Shown: in pieces, positions 29,892 through 37,181 of the stretch
Layout: every line of letters starts with the position of its first letter
Position numbering within the stretch: position 1 is the first letter of the stretch
IMG/VR virus record: IMGVR_UViG_3300034022_000315
Coordinates: 1-37,717 of that record
Length of the DNA stretch: 37,717 nucleotides
From: a virus
Direction: 5' to 3' (one strand)
Notes under the pieces: generated by a model
The model's input: only the letters and a program-made list of their open reading frames with translations
The model's database searches: none
What the model was told of the DNA's origin: nothing
Program-made: the position numbers and the translations under genes

Positions 29892-30179
29892 CTAAATGTG
29901 AGTCCCCAAATACTCTAAAGCCCAGTTATCAATCTGTTCGACTGTCCAAAGACAGGCGTAGTTTTGATTAAGCCGGAGCATTTCTTGTGCAAATAATTTT
30001 TGTAATTCCGATAAGCGTCCACCTTTTGTTTTTAATTCTACAAACCAACATTTTCCATCTGCCAGACAAGCAATTCGATCTGCTACGCCTCGCTGGGTAG
30101 GTGAAGTAAACTTGAAGGTCTTGCCTCCGTGTACATCAACTACCCATTTGAAATGCTTTTCAATATCACGCTCTAGCAT
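29892..30179 (-). CDS. VRR-NUC domain nuclease
   Basis: This 95-residue protein has E3-x-DIEKHF at the start, HGGKTFKFTSPTQRGVADRI (about 17-36) with D34, and CWFVELKTKGGRLSELQ (about 44-60) with E48-x-K50. This is the PD-(D/E)xK core of VRR-NUC domains; the RGVADR and ELKT motifs are clear. Stand-alone phage versions are thought to act as structure-specific nucleases or Holliday-junction resolvases. The TAA of the preceding gene directly abuts its ATG, with GAGAGA upstream. Length fits a single-domain member. Confidence 0.88.
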   Translation of the reverse strand: MLERDIEKHFKWVVDVHGGKTFKFTSPTQRGVADRIACLADGKCWFVELKTKGGRLSELQKLFAQEMLRLNQNYACLWTVEQIDNWALEYLGTHI

Positions 30180-30389
30180 TTAATCTCTCAGCGTCACAAA
30201 AGAAGTGACATTAGTTGGCAGTTCCAATACCTGGTAAATACGTTCATCACCTTTTACACCTTTGTCGATGATAAACATGCCGCTGCCAGTTTTATGAATT
30301 ACTCGTCCTTCTTTTGTAAAGGTTGCACCGATAAAGCCACCTAATGTAAAAGCAGATAAGATTAATATGATTGCTGTTTTATTGTTCAT
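30180..30389 (-). CDS. Small N-terminally anchored membrane protein, first gene of the leftward operon
   Basis: This 69-residue protein begins MNNKTAIILILSAFTLGGFI then GATFTKEG: one hydrophobic helix (about 5-24), then a polar beta-rich part (RVIHKTGSGMFIIDKGVKGD). The helix could be an uncleaved anchor or signal peptide. It is the first gene after the divergent promoter region; its leader carries the ACGAGAG box that mirrors ACGAGAA before the opposite gene. Function unknown. Confidence 0.6.
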   Translation of the reverse strand: MNNKTAIILILSAFTLGGFIGATFTKEGRVIHKTGSGMFIIDKGVKGDERIYQVLELPTNVTSFVTLRD

Positions 30390-30505
30390 TTCATTTACTC
30401 TCGTTTCGTTTAGTGAGGTGACAGCTTACCACTGTAAAAAACATTTGTACAATATATTTTTCTGTGAAATAATGTACCCACTTTAAACGAAACGAGAATA
30501 AATTA
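30390..30505. promoter_or_regulatory. Divergent promoter region with a 14-bp inverted repeat
   Basis: TCTCGTTTCGTTTA (30399-30412) and its exact complement TAAACGAAACGAGA (30484-30497) lie in the leaders of the two divergent genes. Between them, rightward, TTGTAC (30445-30450), 17 bases and AATAAT (30468-30473) resemble a promoter; TTGTACAA is itself a palindrome. The arms sit 8-20 bases before the start codons, so they probably also supply the ribosome site (GAGA). Confidence 0.6.
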
Positions 30506-31612
30506 ATGGCACACTCAAAGATTGTTGGTGGATCAACTGCCAAACGTGTTATCAACTGCCCCGGTAGTGTTGCGCTATGTAACGCTGCACCTGAAAAGCC
30601 TTCCAGCTCTTACGCTGAAGAAGGTACACTTCTCCATAACACCATCGCTGAATGGCTTGCGGATGGAAAAAAGCCTATTGCTAATGATATACTGACGCAA
30701 GACCTAATTGACGAAAAGTACGCTGTTGCTTTGGAGTTGCTTAATGAAATTGATCCCGAATTTGGTATGGACTACGCGGTGGAAGTTGAAGTCGGTTTCG
30801 GTGATTTCATTCCTGACGTTTTTGGTAGCTGTGATTTGCTTGGTCGTTTGGATAACCGCGCTATTGTATTGGATTGGAAGTTCGGTAACGGTGTGGCGGT
30901 TGATGCGATAGAAAACGAGCAGCTAATGTTCTACGCGGCTGCTGCAATGAGGACTGAGAAAGCGCAGTGGGCGTTCAAGGATGTACAAGAAGTCGAGCTT
31001 ATCATTATCCAGCCTCCAATGATTAAGCGTTGGGTAACGACAATAGAACGCATCAAAGCGTTTGAACAGCAACTGTTAAGTGCTGTTAATGCCGCATCTA
31101 AGATTGATGCGCCCCTTCGTGAGGGTAGCCATTGTAAATGGTGTGCGGCTAAGCCTACCTGCCCGTTAATGACAGGTGCAGTTGATCGCGCGTTGAAGGT
31201 AAAGATAGATGCTATTGATGCACCTACTATAGATGCGTACCTTCAGAACGCTGAGATTCTGGAAGAATGGATAAAAGACTTGCGGGCTTTAGCGTTCACT
31301 ATGCTAGAATCAGGTCGTGATTTACCGAATTACAAGCTTGTTGCAAAACGCGCAACACGCAAATGGTCAGATGAAGTTGAGGCTAAGAAAGCTTTACTTG
31401 CAACTGGCTTAACAGAATCTGATGTGATGGAAGCATCGTTTATCTCTCCTGCACAGGCTGAAAAGAAGCTCAAGAAGCTTAAACTGCCCCTGCCAGAAGG
31501 ATCAACCGTTTCTATCTCGTCAGGTAGCACTATGGCACATGTGGACGACCCTCGTCCTGCTGTGTTACTTATCGGTCAGCAATTAACGGCTGCCCTCACT
31601 AAACTTCAATAA
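30506..31612 (+). CDS. RecB/Cas4-like PD-(D/E)xK nuclease (DUF2800-type)
   Basis: This 368-residue protein starts at ATG 30506. It has EEGTLLHNTIAEWLADG (about 38-54, the helix before the core), GSCDLLGR (D110), VLDWKFGNG (D123-x-K125) and ENEQLMFYAAAA (Gln of the last helix): a complete PD-(D/E)xK site. Cys18, Cys25 near the start, and Cys210-x2-Cys213-x5-Cys219 (HCKWCAAKPTCP) could hold an iron-sulfur cluster as in Cas4 and AddB. It would process DNA ends in replication or recombination. It is the first gene of the rightward replication operon, followed after 11 bases by the ssDNA-binding candidate. Confidence 0.85.
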   Translation: MAHSKIVGGSTAKRVINCPGSVALCNAAPEKPSSSYAEEGTLLHNTIAEWLADGKKPIANDILTQDLIDEKYAVALELLNEIDPEFGMDYAVEVEVGFGDFIPDVFGSCDLLGRLDNRAIVLDWKFGNGVAVDAIENEQLMFYAAAAMRTEKAQWAFKDVQEVELIIIQPPMIKRWVTTIERIKAFEQQLLSAVNAASKIDAPLREGSHCKWCAAKPTCPLMTGAVDRALKVKIDAIDAPTIDAYLQNAEILEEWIKDLRALAFTMLESGRDLPNYKLVAKRATRKWSDEVEAKKALLATGLTESDVMEASFISPAQAEKKLKKLKLPLPEGSTVSISSGSTMAHVDDPRPAVLLIGQQLTAALTKLQ

Positions 31613-31623
31613 GGTATATTAAT

Positions 31624-32256
31624 ATGTCAAATTTAGTTGCGTTCTCTGGTTCTAACCTTCCTTCTGTCACTTCACTTTCTTCTGCGCTTCGTTCTTTGGA
31701 AACAGAAGTTGGTGGCTCTGCTGGCTCTGCAATCCTTAAAATGGATCGTACTGGTCATTGGGTGTTTGGTGCAGGCGAATCTGAAGTGGAATCAGACTCT
31801 ACATGGGCGGTTAATCCGTTCTCTTTCGTACACGGTTTTATTTGCTGGGGTGAAGGTGAAGTGTTAGGTGAAAAGATGGTCGGTATTACTCAACCATTGC
31901 CTGAACTTGATGCTGCACCTGCTGGCGGTAAGCGTGGATGGGAAACCCAAGTCGGCATGAGCTTAAAATGCTTGTCCGGTGAGGACAAAGGTTTGGAAGT
32001 TCGTTACTCAACTACTTCGGTAGGTGGTAAGCGTTCCGTACAAACTCTTGCAGTTGCAATTGCTACGCAAGTTGATGAAGATCAAGGTAAGCCAGTTCCA
32101 GTCATCAATCTCAAGAAAGAATTTTACCAGCACAAAGCGTACGGTAAGATTTACACTCCTGTGTTTGATGTAGTTGAATGGGTTGGCTTAGATGGTGAAG
32201 CTAAGGATGAAGATGGTGTACCAGCCGAGACTGGTAGACGTAGGCGCTCAGTCTAG
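31624..32256 (+). CDS. Probable single-stranded DNA-binding protein (by context)
   Basis: This 210-residue protein lies between nuclease and polymerase. It is beta-rich with conserved-looking aromatic positions (KMDRTGHWVFGAGESEVESD, then WAVNPFSFVHGFICWGEGEV, KRGWETQVGMSLKCLSG). Acidic stretches and a final basic RRRR are present. In phages with DUF2800-type nucleases an ssDNA-binding or annealing protein commonly follows; composition (Gly, Val, Trp, Tyr) agrees. I see no single proven motif, so the role is contextual. A terminator hairpin follows 9 bases after the stop. Confidence 0.6.
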   Translation: MSNLVAFSGSNLPSVTSLSSALRSLETEVGGSAGSAILKMDRTGHWVFGAGESEVESDSTWAVNPFSFVHGFICWGEGEVLGEKMVGITQPLPELDAAPAGGKRGWETQVGMSLKCLSGEDKGLEVRYSTTSVGGKRSVQTLAVAIATQVDEDQGKPVPVINLKKEFYQHKAYGKIYTPVFDVVEWVGLDGEAKDEDGVPAETGRRRRSV

Positions 32257-32264
32257 TTAAGGAG

Positions 32265-32286
32265 AAGGCCCGAAAGGGCCTTTTTT
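32265..32286 (+). terminator. Terminator hairpin immediately before the polymerase start
   Basis: AAGGCCC (32265-32271), GAAA loop, GGGCCTT (32276-32282), and six T (32281-32286). It is a near-ideal intrinsic terminator with a stable GNRA-type loop. The polymerase ATG is at 32291, only 5 bases after the T-run, and the only Shine-Dalgarno-like AGGAGAAGG abuts and enters the 5' arm. Confidence 0.88.
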
Positions 32287-32290
32287 AGCC

Positions 32291-34162
32291 ATGCTATTTA
32301 TCGATTTTGAAACAAAGAGCGCCTGTGACTTGAAGAAGCATGGGGTTTACAATTACGCGCAAGACAGAAGCACTGAGGTGCTGTGCATGTCTTATGCTTT
32401 TGATGACGATGTCCAGACTTGGACACCGGATCAACCATTTCCCGAACGTGTCAGAAATTACAAAGGTGAGATAAGGGCGCATAACGCTACCTTTGAGCGC
32501 CTAATTTTTTGGTATGTGTTAGGCATTAACTTCAAGCTGGAACAATTCTACTGCACGGCTACCCAAGCTAGGGCTAATTGTCTGCCTGGTAGTCTTGAAG
32601 ATATTGGCCGTGCTATGTCTGCTAAGATGAAGAAAGATCATCGTGGTAAGCAGCTTATCCGTCAGTGTTGTGTGCCTCCTTATAATATAGCCCTACTTCC
32701 AGAGCTGATTCATTATTGTGAACAAGATGTTCGGGCTATGCGTGAAATTAGCCTGGCGCTACGTCAGTTAGATGCTGATGAACTGCTTGACTATCATATT
32801 AATGAGCGCATCAACGATAGAGGTTTGCTGATTGACGTACCGTTATGTCATGCCGCTATTGGTTACGCTACGGCTGAACTGGAGGACATCCAGACGTTAG
32901 TGAAAGATATAACAGGTATTGCCTCGGCTAGATCGCCAAAGCTTAAACAGTGGGTTGCTGACCGGATTGATCCTGAACTGATGATGGTTGAGGATAAGTT
33001 GTCGCTTAACAAAGCTACGCGTACTGCGTTACTGCAAATGGATTTACCCAACGAAGTGTTGGACGTTGTTCAATGTATTGATGACATTAGCGCTTCCTCG
33101 GTAGCTAAGTTCAAGCGTATGGGTGAGCTGGCGGATGTTGAAGATCACCGCGTTCGTGGTGCGTTTGTCTTTAACGGTGGCTCTGCTACAGGCCGTAGTT
33201 CCTCATACGGAGTCCAATTACAGAACATGGCTCGTGTGTGTGCTAAAGACCCTGTTGCGGTGCGTAAAGCTATGATAGCTGGTGATTCCTTAAGCGCGTT
33301 CGGTAATCGTGTGACAGACGTGCTGAAGGGCATGATACGTCCTGCTATCATTCCTGCACCCGGCAATGTTTTAATTGTAGCTGACTGGGCGGGTATTGAA
33401 GCACGTTGTAATCCGTGGTTAGCTAAACAACCTTCATCGGAGGCCAAGCTGGACATCTTCCGGTCTGGTGGCGATGTGTATGTTGAGAACGCCAAGTCTA
33501 CATTCAATACAAAAGAAGTCACCAAAGAGCAACGTTTCGTGGGCAAAGTTCAAGAACTCGCTTTAGGCTATTCCGGGGGAGCTGGCGCGTTTGCGTCAAT
33601 GGCGCGTATCTATGGCCTTAACATGCCCGAACACCAAATCAAGCGCATGATTAACGGGTGGCGTGTGGCTAATCCGTGGTGTATCCCGTATGGCCAAGAG
33701 TTGGAACGCGCTTACATGAGCGCAATGCGTCACAAAGGACATGAGTTCTCTGCTGGACGGGTAACGTACTTGTTTGACGGAAATCATCTTTGGTATATTT
33801 TACCGTCAGGGCGTATACTCAACTACCCATTTGCTCGGATTGAAGATGGCGCTGTCACTTACCTTAAGGCTGCGTTCAAGCCTGCTTCTGACGCTGTTGA
33901 ATGGCCTCGCGCTAGATTGTGGCAAGGCATTGCACAAGAAAACTGCGCACAAGCTACTGCAAATGATTTACTAAGATACTCACTCCGGCAACTGGATGGC
34001 GTTATAGCGCACATCCATGATGAAATCGTTGTCGAGTGTAGAGAAGATGAAGCTGAAAGCATAACAAAAAGAATGACATCCAGCATGTGTAGTGCGCCAG
34101 TTTGGGCTGACGGGCTACCACTGGATGTCGAAATAGCAACAATGTATCGATATGGAAAATAA
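32291..34162 (+). CDS. DNA polymerase, family A, with 3'-5' exonuclease
   Basis: This is a 623-residue protein. The exonuclease domain opens MLFIDFETKS (D5, E7) and includes RAHNATFERLIF and HYCEQDVRAM. In the polymerase part motif A is LIVADWAGIEAR (D365), motif B RFVGKVQELALGY (R415, K419, Y427) and motif C AHIHDEIVVE (H576, D577). All catalytic residues are present; the 5'-3' nuclease of E. coli Pol I is absent, as usual in phages. It replicates the phage genome, probably with the primase-helicase next to it (11-base overlap). The start lies just after a terminator hairpin and lacks a free ribosome site. Confidence 0.93.
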   Translation: MLFIDFETKSACDLKKHGVYNYAQDRSTEVLCMSYAFDDDVQTWTPDQPFPERVRNYKGEIRAHNATFERLIFWYVLGINFKLEQFYCTATQARANCLPGSLEDIGRAMSAKMKKDHRGKQLIRQCCVPPYNIALLPELIHYCEQDVRAMREISLALRQLDADELLDYHINERINDRGLLIDVPLCHAAIGYATAELEDIQTLVKDITGIASARSPKLKQWVADRIDPELMMVEDKLSLNKATRTALLQMDLPNEVLDVVQCIDDISASSVAKFKRMGELADVEDHRVRGAFVFNGGSATGRSSSYGVQLQNMARVCAKDPVAVRKAMIAGDSLSAFGNRVTDVLKGMIRPAIIPAPGNVLIVADWAGIEARCNPWLAKQPSSEAKLDIFRSGGDVYVENAKSTFNTKEVTKEQRFVGKVQELALGYSGGAGAFASMARIYGLNMPEHQIKRMINGWRVANPWCIPYGQELERAYMSAMRHKGHEFSAGRVTYLFDGNHLWYILPSGRILNYPFARIEDGAVTYLKAAFKPASDAVEWPRARLWQGIAQENCAQATANDLLRYSLRQLDGVIAHIHDEIVVECREDEAESITKRMTSSMCSAPVWADGLPLDVEIATMYRYGK

Positions 34163-36461
34163 GATGAACTTTATTGACTACCTAATTAGTATAGCTCCTT
34201 CTGAAGAAACAGTATTATTTGTAAAACAAATTCCTAAACCTGACCTTTTTCACAAAGATGGCGCTCAACAATGCGCTTGGCCAGCCTATCTTCCTTCTAA
34301 GTATGACGGTAAAGGTGCTTGGTATTGTAACACTGCCAGTTTCATTATTAACCGTTTCAAAGATGGTAAACCGAGTGCTTCTGCAACTAATTGTGAGTTG
34401 GTAGCGTTCTTGGTGCTGGATGATGTTGGTACGAAATCAAAAACACCTGATCTAGCACCGACTTGGATCATGGAAACATCGCCAGGCAACTTTCAGTACG
34501 GCTATACCTTTAGCCTTGAAGATCAACCGACAAAAGGAAATTTCAGTGCAGCTATTAAATCTATTGCTAGTGCGGGCTATACAGACGGTGGGGCTATTAA
34601 TGCTGTGCGTAATTTTCGGCTTCCAAACAGTGTTAATTATAAGCCTGATCGTGGCGGCTTTCTTTCTCGGTTAGTGTCGTTCAATCCTGAAAGAGAGTTC
34701 ACCCTTCCGCAAATCTGCGACGCCTTAGGCGTTACTCCTGCGGAAGCAGACACCGCCAGCGTGAAGCGTATCGATTTGCTGGACGATGGTACTGATGATG
34801 TCTTAACGTGGCTTGTTGGGCGTGGCGACGTGATCGAAGGTGCTAATGGTGAAGGCTGGGTTGGTGTGACGTGCATCAACGCTGGCGCTCATTCGGACGG
34901 TAATCCTATGGCGCGTTATCATCCGGTTAATCGCTCTTACATGTGCTTTCACGAGTCTTGTCAGCACTTAGACAGTAAGACCTACCTTGAGTGGGTACAG
35001 GCTGAAGGTGGGCCTAAGCATTCTCATGGTTTGCGTGAAGAATTGTTAGCGTCCGTCATGAATGACACCTTAGCCAAACTCGAACCATCGGACATGTTTA
35101 CTAATGACGCGATTACTGCCATCGCTGAAGTAGATCGTAAGGAGCTAGGCAGACTGGAAAAAAAAGACTGGTTTAGCAGGTTTGCTTACATTCAGGTAGA
35201 CGAGTCCTATTTTGACTTGCAAGCTAGACGTGAAGTCAGCCGTGCTACTTTCAACGCCTTGTTTCGACATGTCGAGTGCAAGTCCATACACTCAGGTCGT
35301 AAGATAGAAGCTTCTATTTGCTATGATGAGAACAGACAGGCGATGGGCGCTCATGCTTTAGTTGGCATCACCTATGCGGCAGGTGATACGATGCTGACCG
35401 CGCTTGATGGTGACATGTACGGCAATCGCTGGCGTGACGCTCGCCCGGATGTGTCGGGTAAAGCGGGCAATGTCACCCGTTGGCTTGACCACTGCAAGAC
35501 CTTAGTACCTAATGAAGCTGAATTGGCGCATATCTTCAACGTCATGGCGTACAAAGTTCAACACCCCAATGTTAAGATCAACCACGCCATTCTGCACGGT
35601 GGCGATCAAGGAGCTGGTAAGGATACCATGTACGCGCCGTTCATTTGGGCGGTGTGTGGCCCTCACCTTAAGAACCGAGGCTTGGTTGATAACGATGGTA
35701 TTGCTTCACAGTTTGGCTACGCCCTTGAGTCGGAAATCCTTATCATTAACGAACTGAAAGAACCGGACGCTAAAGAAAGACGTTCGTTAGCCAACAAACT
35801 CAAGCCTGTCATTGCAGCGCCACCAGAAACCTTAACGATCAACAGGAAGGGCTTGCACCCTTATGATATGGTCAATCGTATCTTCGTGCTAGCGTTCTCT
35901 AATGATCCCGTCCCTATTCAGTTGGAGTCACAAGACAGACGATGGTTCTGCGTTTGGTCACACGCCCCTCGCATGTGTCCGGAGGAAGCACGGTCTATGT
36001 GGGATTGGTTCAAAACCGGAGGGGGTTACGAAGCTATAGCATCTTGGTTGCTGGTGCGTGACGTTAGCGCGTTCAACCCTGGTGCTACACCCATGATGAC
36101 GGAGTTCAAACTGAACCTAGTTGAGCAGGGCATGTCAACTGCCGAGTCGTACCTTGTAGACTTGATGCGCTTGCGTGTCGGTGAGTTTGCATCGGGAGTG
36201 ATAGCGTCCCCCTTCCATGCGCTTTGTGATCGTTTAGCTAATAGCGCACCAGGTAATGTTAAAGTTCCTCAAGCTGCATTACTTCACGCCCTTAAAGAAG
36301 CTGGCTGGAATGATAATGGACGGTTAAAGTCTACGGATTTTCCTAGCCAAAAACATATTTACAGCGCCCCTAATGACGAAGCAATTAACGCGCTGAGTAA
36401 GTCAGACCTTAGAAGAATGGTTGAGCCAGACAGAAACAGAAAACTGACACTTGTGAATTAG
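34152..36461 (+). CDS. Primase-helicase, D5/DUF5906 type
   Basis: This 769-residue protein has three parts. About 60-200 resembles an archaeo-eukaryotic-type primase (CELVAFLVLDDVGTKSKTPD, then GAINAVRNFRLPNSVNYKPD). About 241-272 holds a Cys/His set (C241, H247, C265, H267, C270, H272), likely zinc-binding. About 480-620 is a superfamily 3-like ATPase: Walker A GGDQGAGKDT (K490), Walker B ILIINEL (about 529-535), then NRIFVLAFSNDPVPIQLESQ and DRRWFCVW. The protein would unwind the replication fork and make primers for the polymerase. It overlaps the polymerase gene by 11 bases and is the last gene of the operon. Confidence 0.88.
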   Translation: MENKMNFIDYLISIAPSEETVLFVKQIPKPDLFHKDGAQQCAWPAYLPSKYDGKGAWYCNTASFIINRFKDGKPSASATNCELVAFLVLDDVGTKSKTPDLAPTWIMETSPGNFQYGYTFSLEDQPTKGNFSAAIKSIASAGYTDGGAINAVRNFRLPNSVNYKPDRGGFLSRLVSFNPEREFTLPQICDALGVTPAEADTASVKRIDLLDDGTDDVLTWLVGRGDVIEGANGEGWVGVTCINAGAHSDGNPMARYHPVNRSYMCFHESCQHLDSKTYLEWVQAEGGPKHSHGLREELLASVMNDTLAKLEPSDMFTNDAITAIAEVDRKELGRLEKKDWFSRFAYIQVDESYFDLQARREVSRATFNALFRHVECKSIHSGRKIEASICYDENRQAMGAHALVGITYAAGDTMLTALDGDMYGNRWRDARPDVSGKAGNVTRWLDHCKTLVPNEAELAHIFNVMAYKVQHPNVKINHAILHGGDQGAGKDTMYAPFIWAVCGPHLKNRGLVDNDGIASQFGYALESEILIINELKEPDAKERRSLANKLKPVIAAPPETLTINRKGLHPYDMVNRIFVLAFSNDPVPIQLESQDRRWFCVWSHAPRMCPEEARSMWDWFKTGGGYEAIASWLLVRDVSAFNPGATPMMTEFKLNLVEQGMSTAESYLVDLMRLRVGEFASGVIASPFHALCDRLANSAPGNVKVPQAALLHALKEAGWNDNGRLKSTDFPSQKHIYSAPNDEAINALSKSDLRRMVEPDRNRKLTLVN

Positions 36462-36809
36462 AAATCTGAAATTTTTGAAAACCAAATCCAATCGGATTAA
36501 ATTGGGTTTGGTCTAGAAATAGTTGGGAATTTTAACTTTTAGCTTGATGGAGCATTCAACCTACGGATTTTCTCAGTGGCTTTTTAATATCGATTCGCTA
36601 TCAAATCCAAGCGGGAATTTAATCGATTTTAAGCACGTTCTTTTTTAAGGCTATGTAAGTATTACTTTTACATAATCAGGCCTTAAAACGTGTTTTTTAA
36701 GGCTAGCTTATTGACTTAATAGCTAGGTTATAGGCGGGAACACTGGAACACAAGACAAAAAAAAGGCCGCTTATTAGGCGGCCGTGTTAAGTTATTAAGT
36801 TAAATTAGT
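36462..36809. other. Gene-free convergent region rich in inverted and direct repeats
   Basis: No gene is seen. A 12-bp hairpin with one G-T pair (36481-36492 with 36501-36512) lies just after the primase-helicase stop but has no T-run. A nested inverted repeat follows (TTAAGGC 36645-36651 with GCCTTAA 36680-36686; TATGTAA 36652-36658 with TTACATA 36668-36674). TTTTTTAAGGCTA occurs twice, at 36641-36653 and 36693-36705. A leftward terminator ends the stretch. It may be a termination zone or replication origin. Confidence 0.55.
36757..36783 (-). terminator. Strong terminator of the leftward clamp operon
   Basis: On the minus strand GGCCGC (36783-36778) pairs with GCGGCC (36770-36765) around a 7-base loop and is followed by eight T (36764-36757). 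It lies 27 bases after the stop of the ribbon-helix-helix gene. Confidence 0.85.
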
Positions 36810-36968
36810 CTAAGGTGTATCGTTAAAATGTTTAGTTAAAAGGTATTGTACTAACTTACTTTTATTTTTCGTATCTTTTAACCGCTGCACTTGCCATCTT
36901 TTTAGGCTGAAAGTTGCAAGTATGTTTTTTTCATCATCTGGTATTGATGGCCTACCTGGTAACTTCAT
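36810..36968 (-). CDS. Ribbon-helix-helix type DNA-binding regulator (52 residues)
   Basis: ATG 36968 overlaps the previous stop by ATGA; TAG is at 36810-36812. The product MKLPGRPSIPDDEKNILATF then SLKRWQVQRLKDTKNKSKLV and QYLLTKHFNDTP fits the Arc/CopG pattern: a short beta strand (ILATFSL), helix A (KRWQVQRLKD), a turn with NKS, helix B (KLVQYLLTKHF). Such proteins dimerise and bind short palindromes, so the octamers at 638-1307 are a candidate target. It is the last gene of the leftward operon. The fold is a reading of the pattern; the operator link is inference. Confidence 0.6.
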   Translation of the reverse strand: MKLPGRPSIPDDEKNILATFSLKRWQVQRLKDTKNKSKLVQYLLTKHFNDTP

Positions 36969-37177
36969 CTTAAGCACTCAGTTAAAAAGGTTAGATAATC
37001 TTTTACTGATAACGCCATGTTACTTGAATACCTAACATTATCGATTGATAATATTTGAACCCATGTATTAAAAGCTTTATAAGATATTTTTAATTCTTCA
37101 TCTCTAAAATATACCCACTTTTCTTTATTCATTTTTCGAAGCTTGTTTAAATGATTAATTAATTCTTGTTTGTTCAT
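36965..37177 (-). CDS. Small protein of unknown function (70 residues)
   Basis: ATG 37177 is preferred, with AGGTG 10 bases upstream inside the end of the clamp-like gene; a longer start at 37222 lies deep in that gene. The product MNKQELINHLNKLRKMNKEK then WVYFRDEELKISYKAFNTWV and NMALSVKDYLTFLTECLR is charged and helical, with no clear motif. It sits 4 bases after the clamp-like stop and overlaps the regulator gene by ATGA, so the three are translated together. Function unknown. Confidence 0.6.
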   Translation of the reverse strand: MNKQELINHLNKLRKMNKEKWVYFRDEELKISYKAFNTWVQILSIDNVRYSSNMALSVKDYLTFLTECLR

Positions 37178-37181
37178 AATC

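Noticed and set aside
33145-33546. 133-codon minus-strand frame inside the polymerase gene
   Set aside because: It is antisense to the polymerase motif A region, with no start context; codon shadow.
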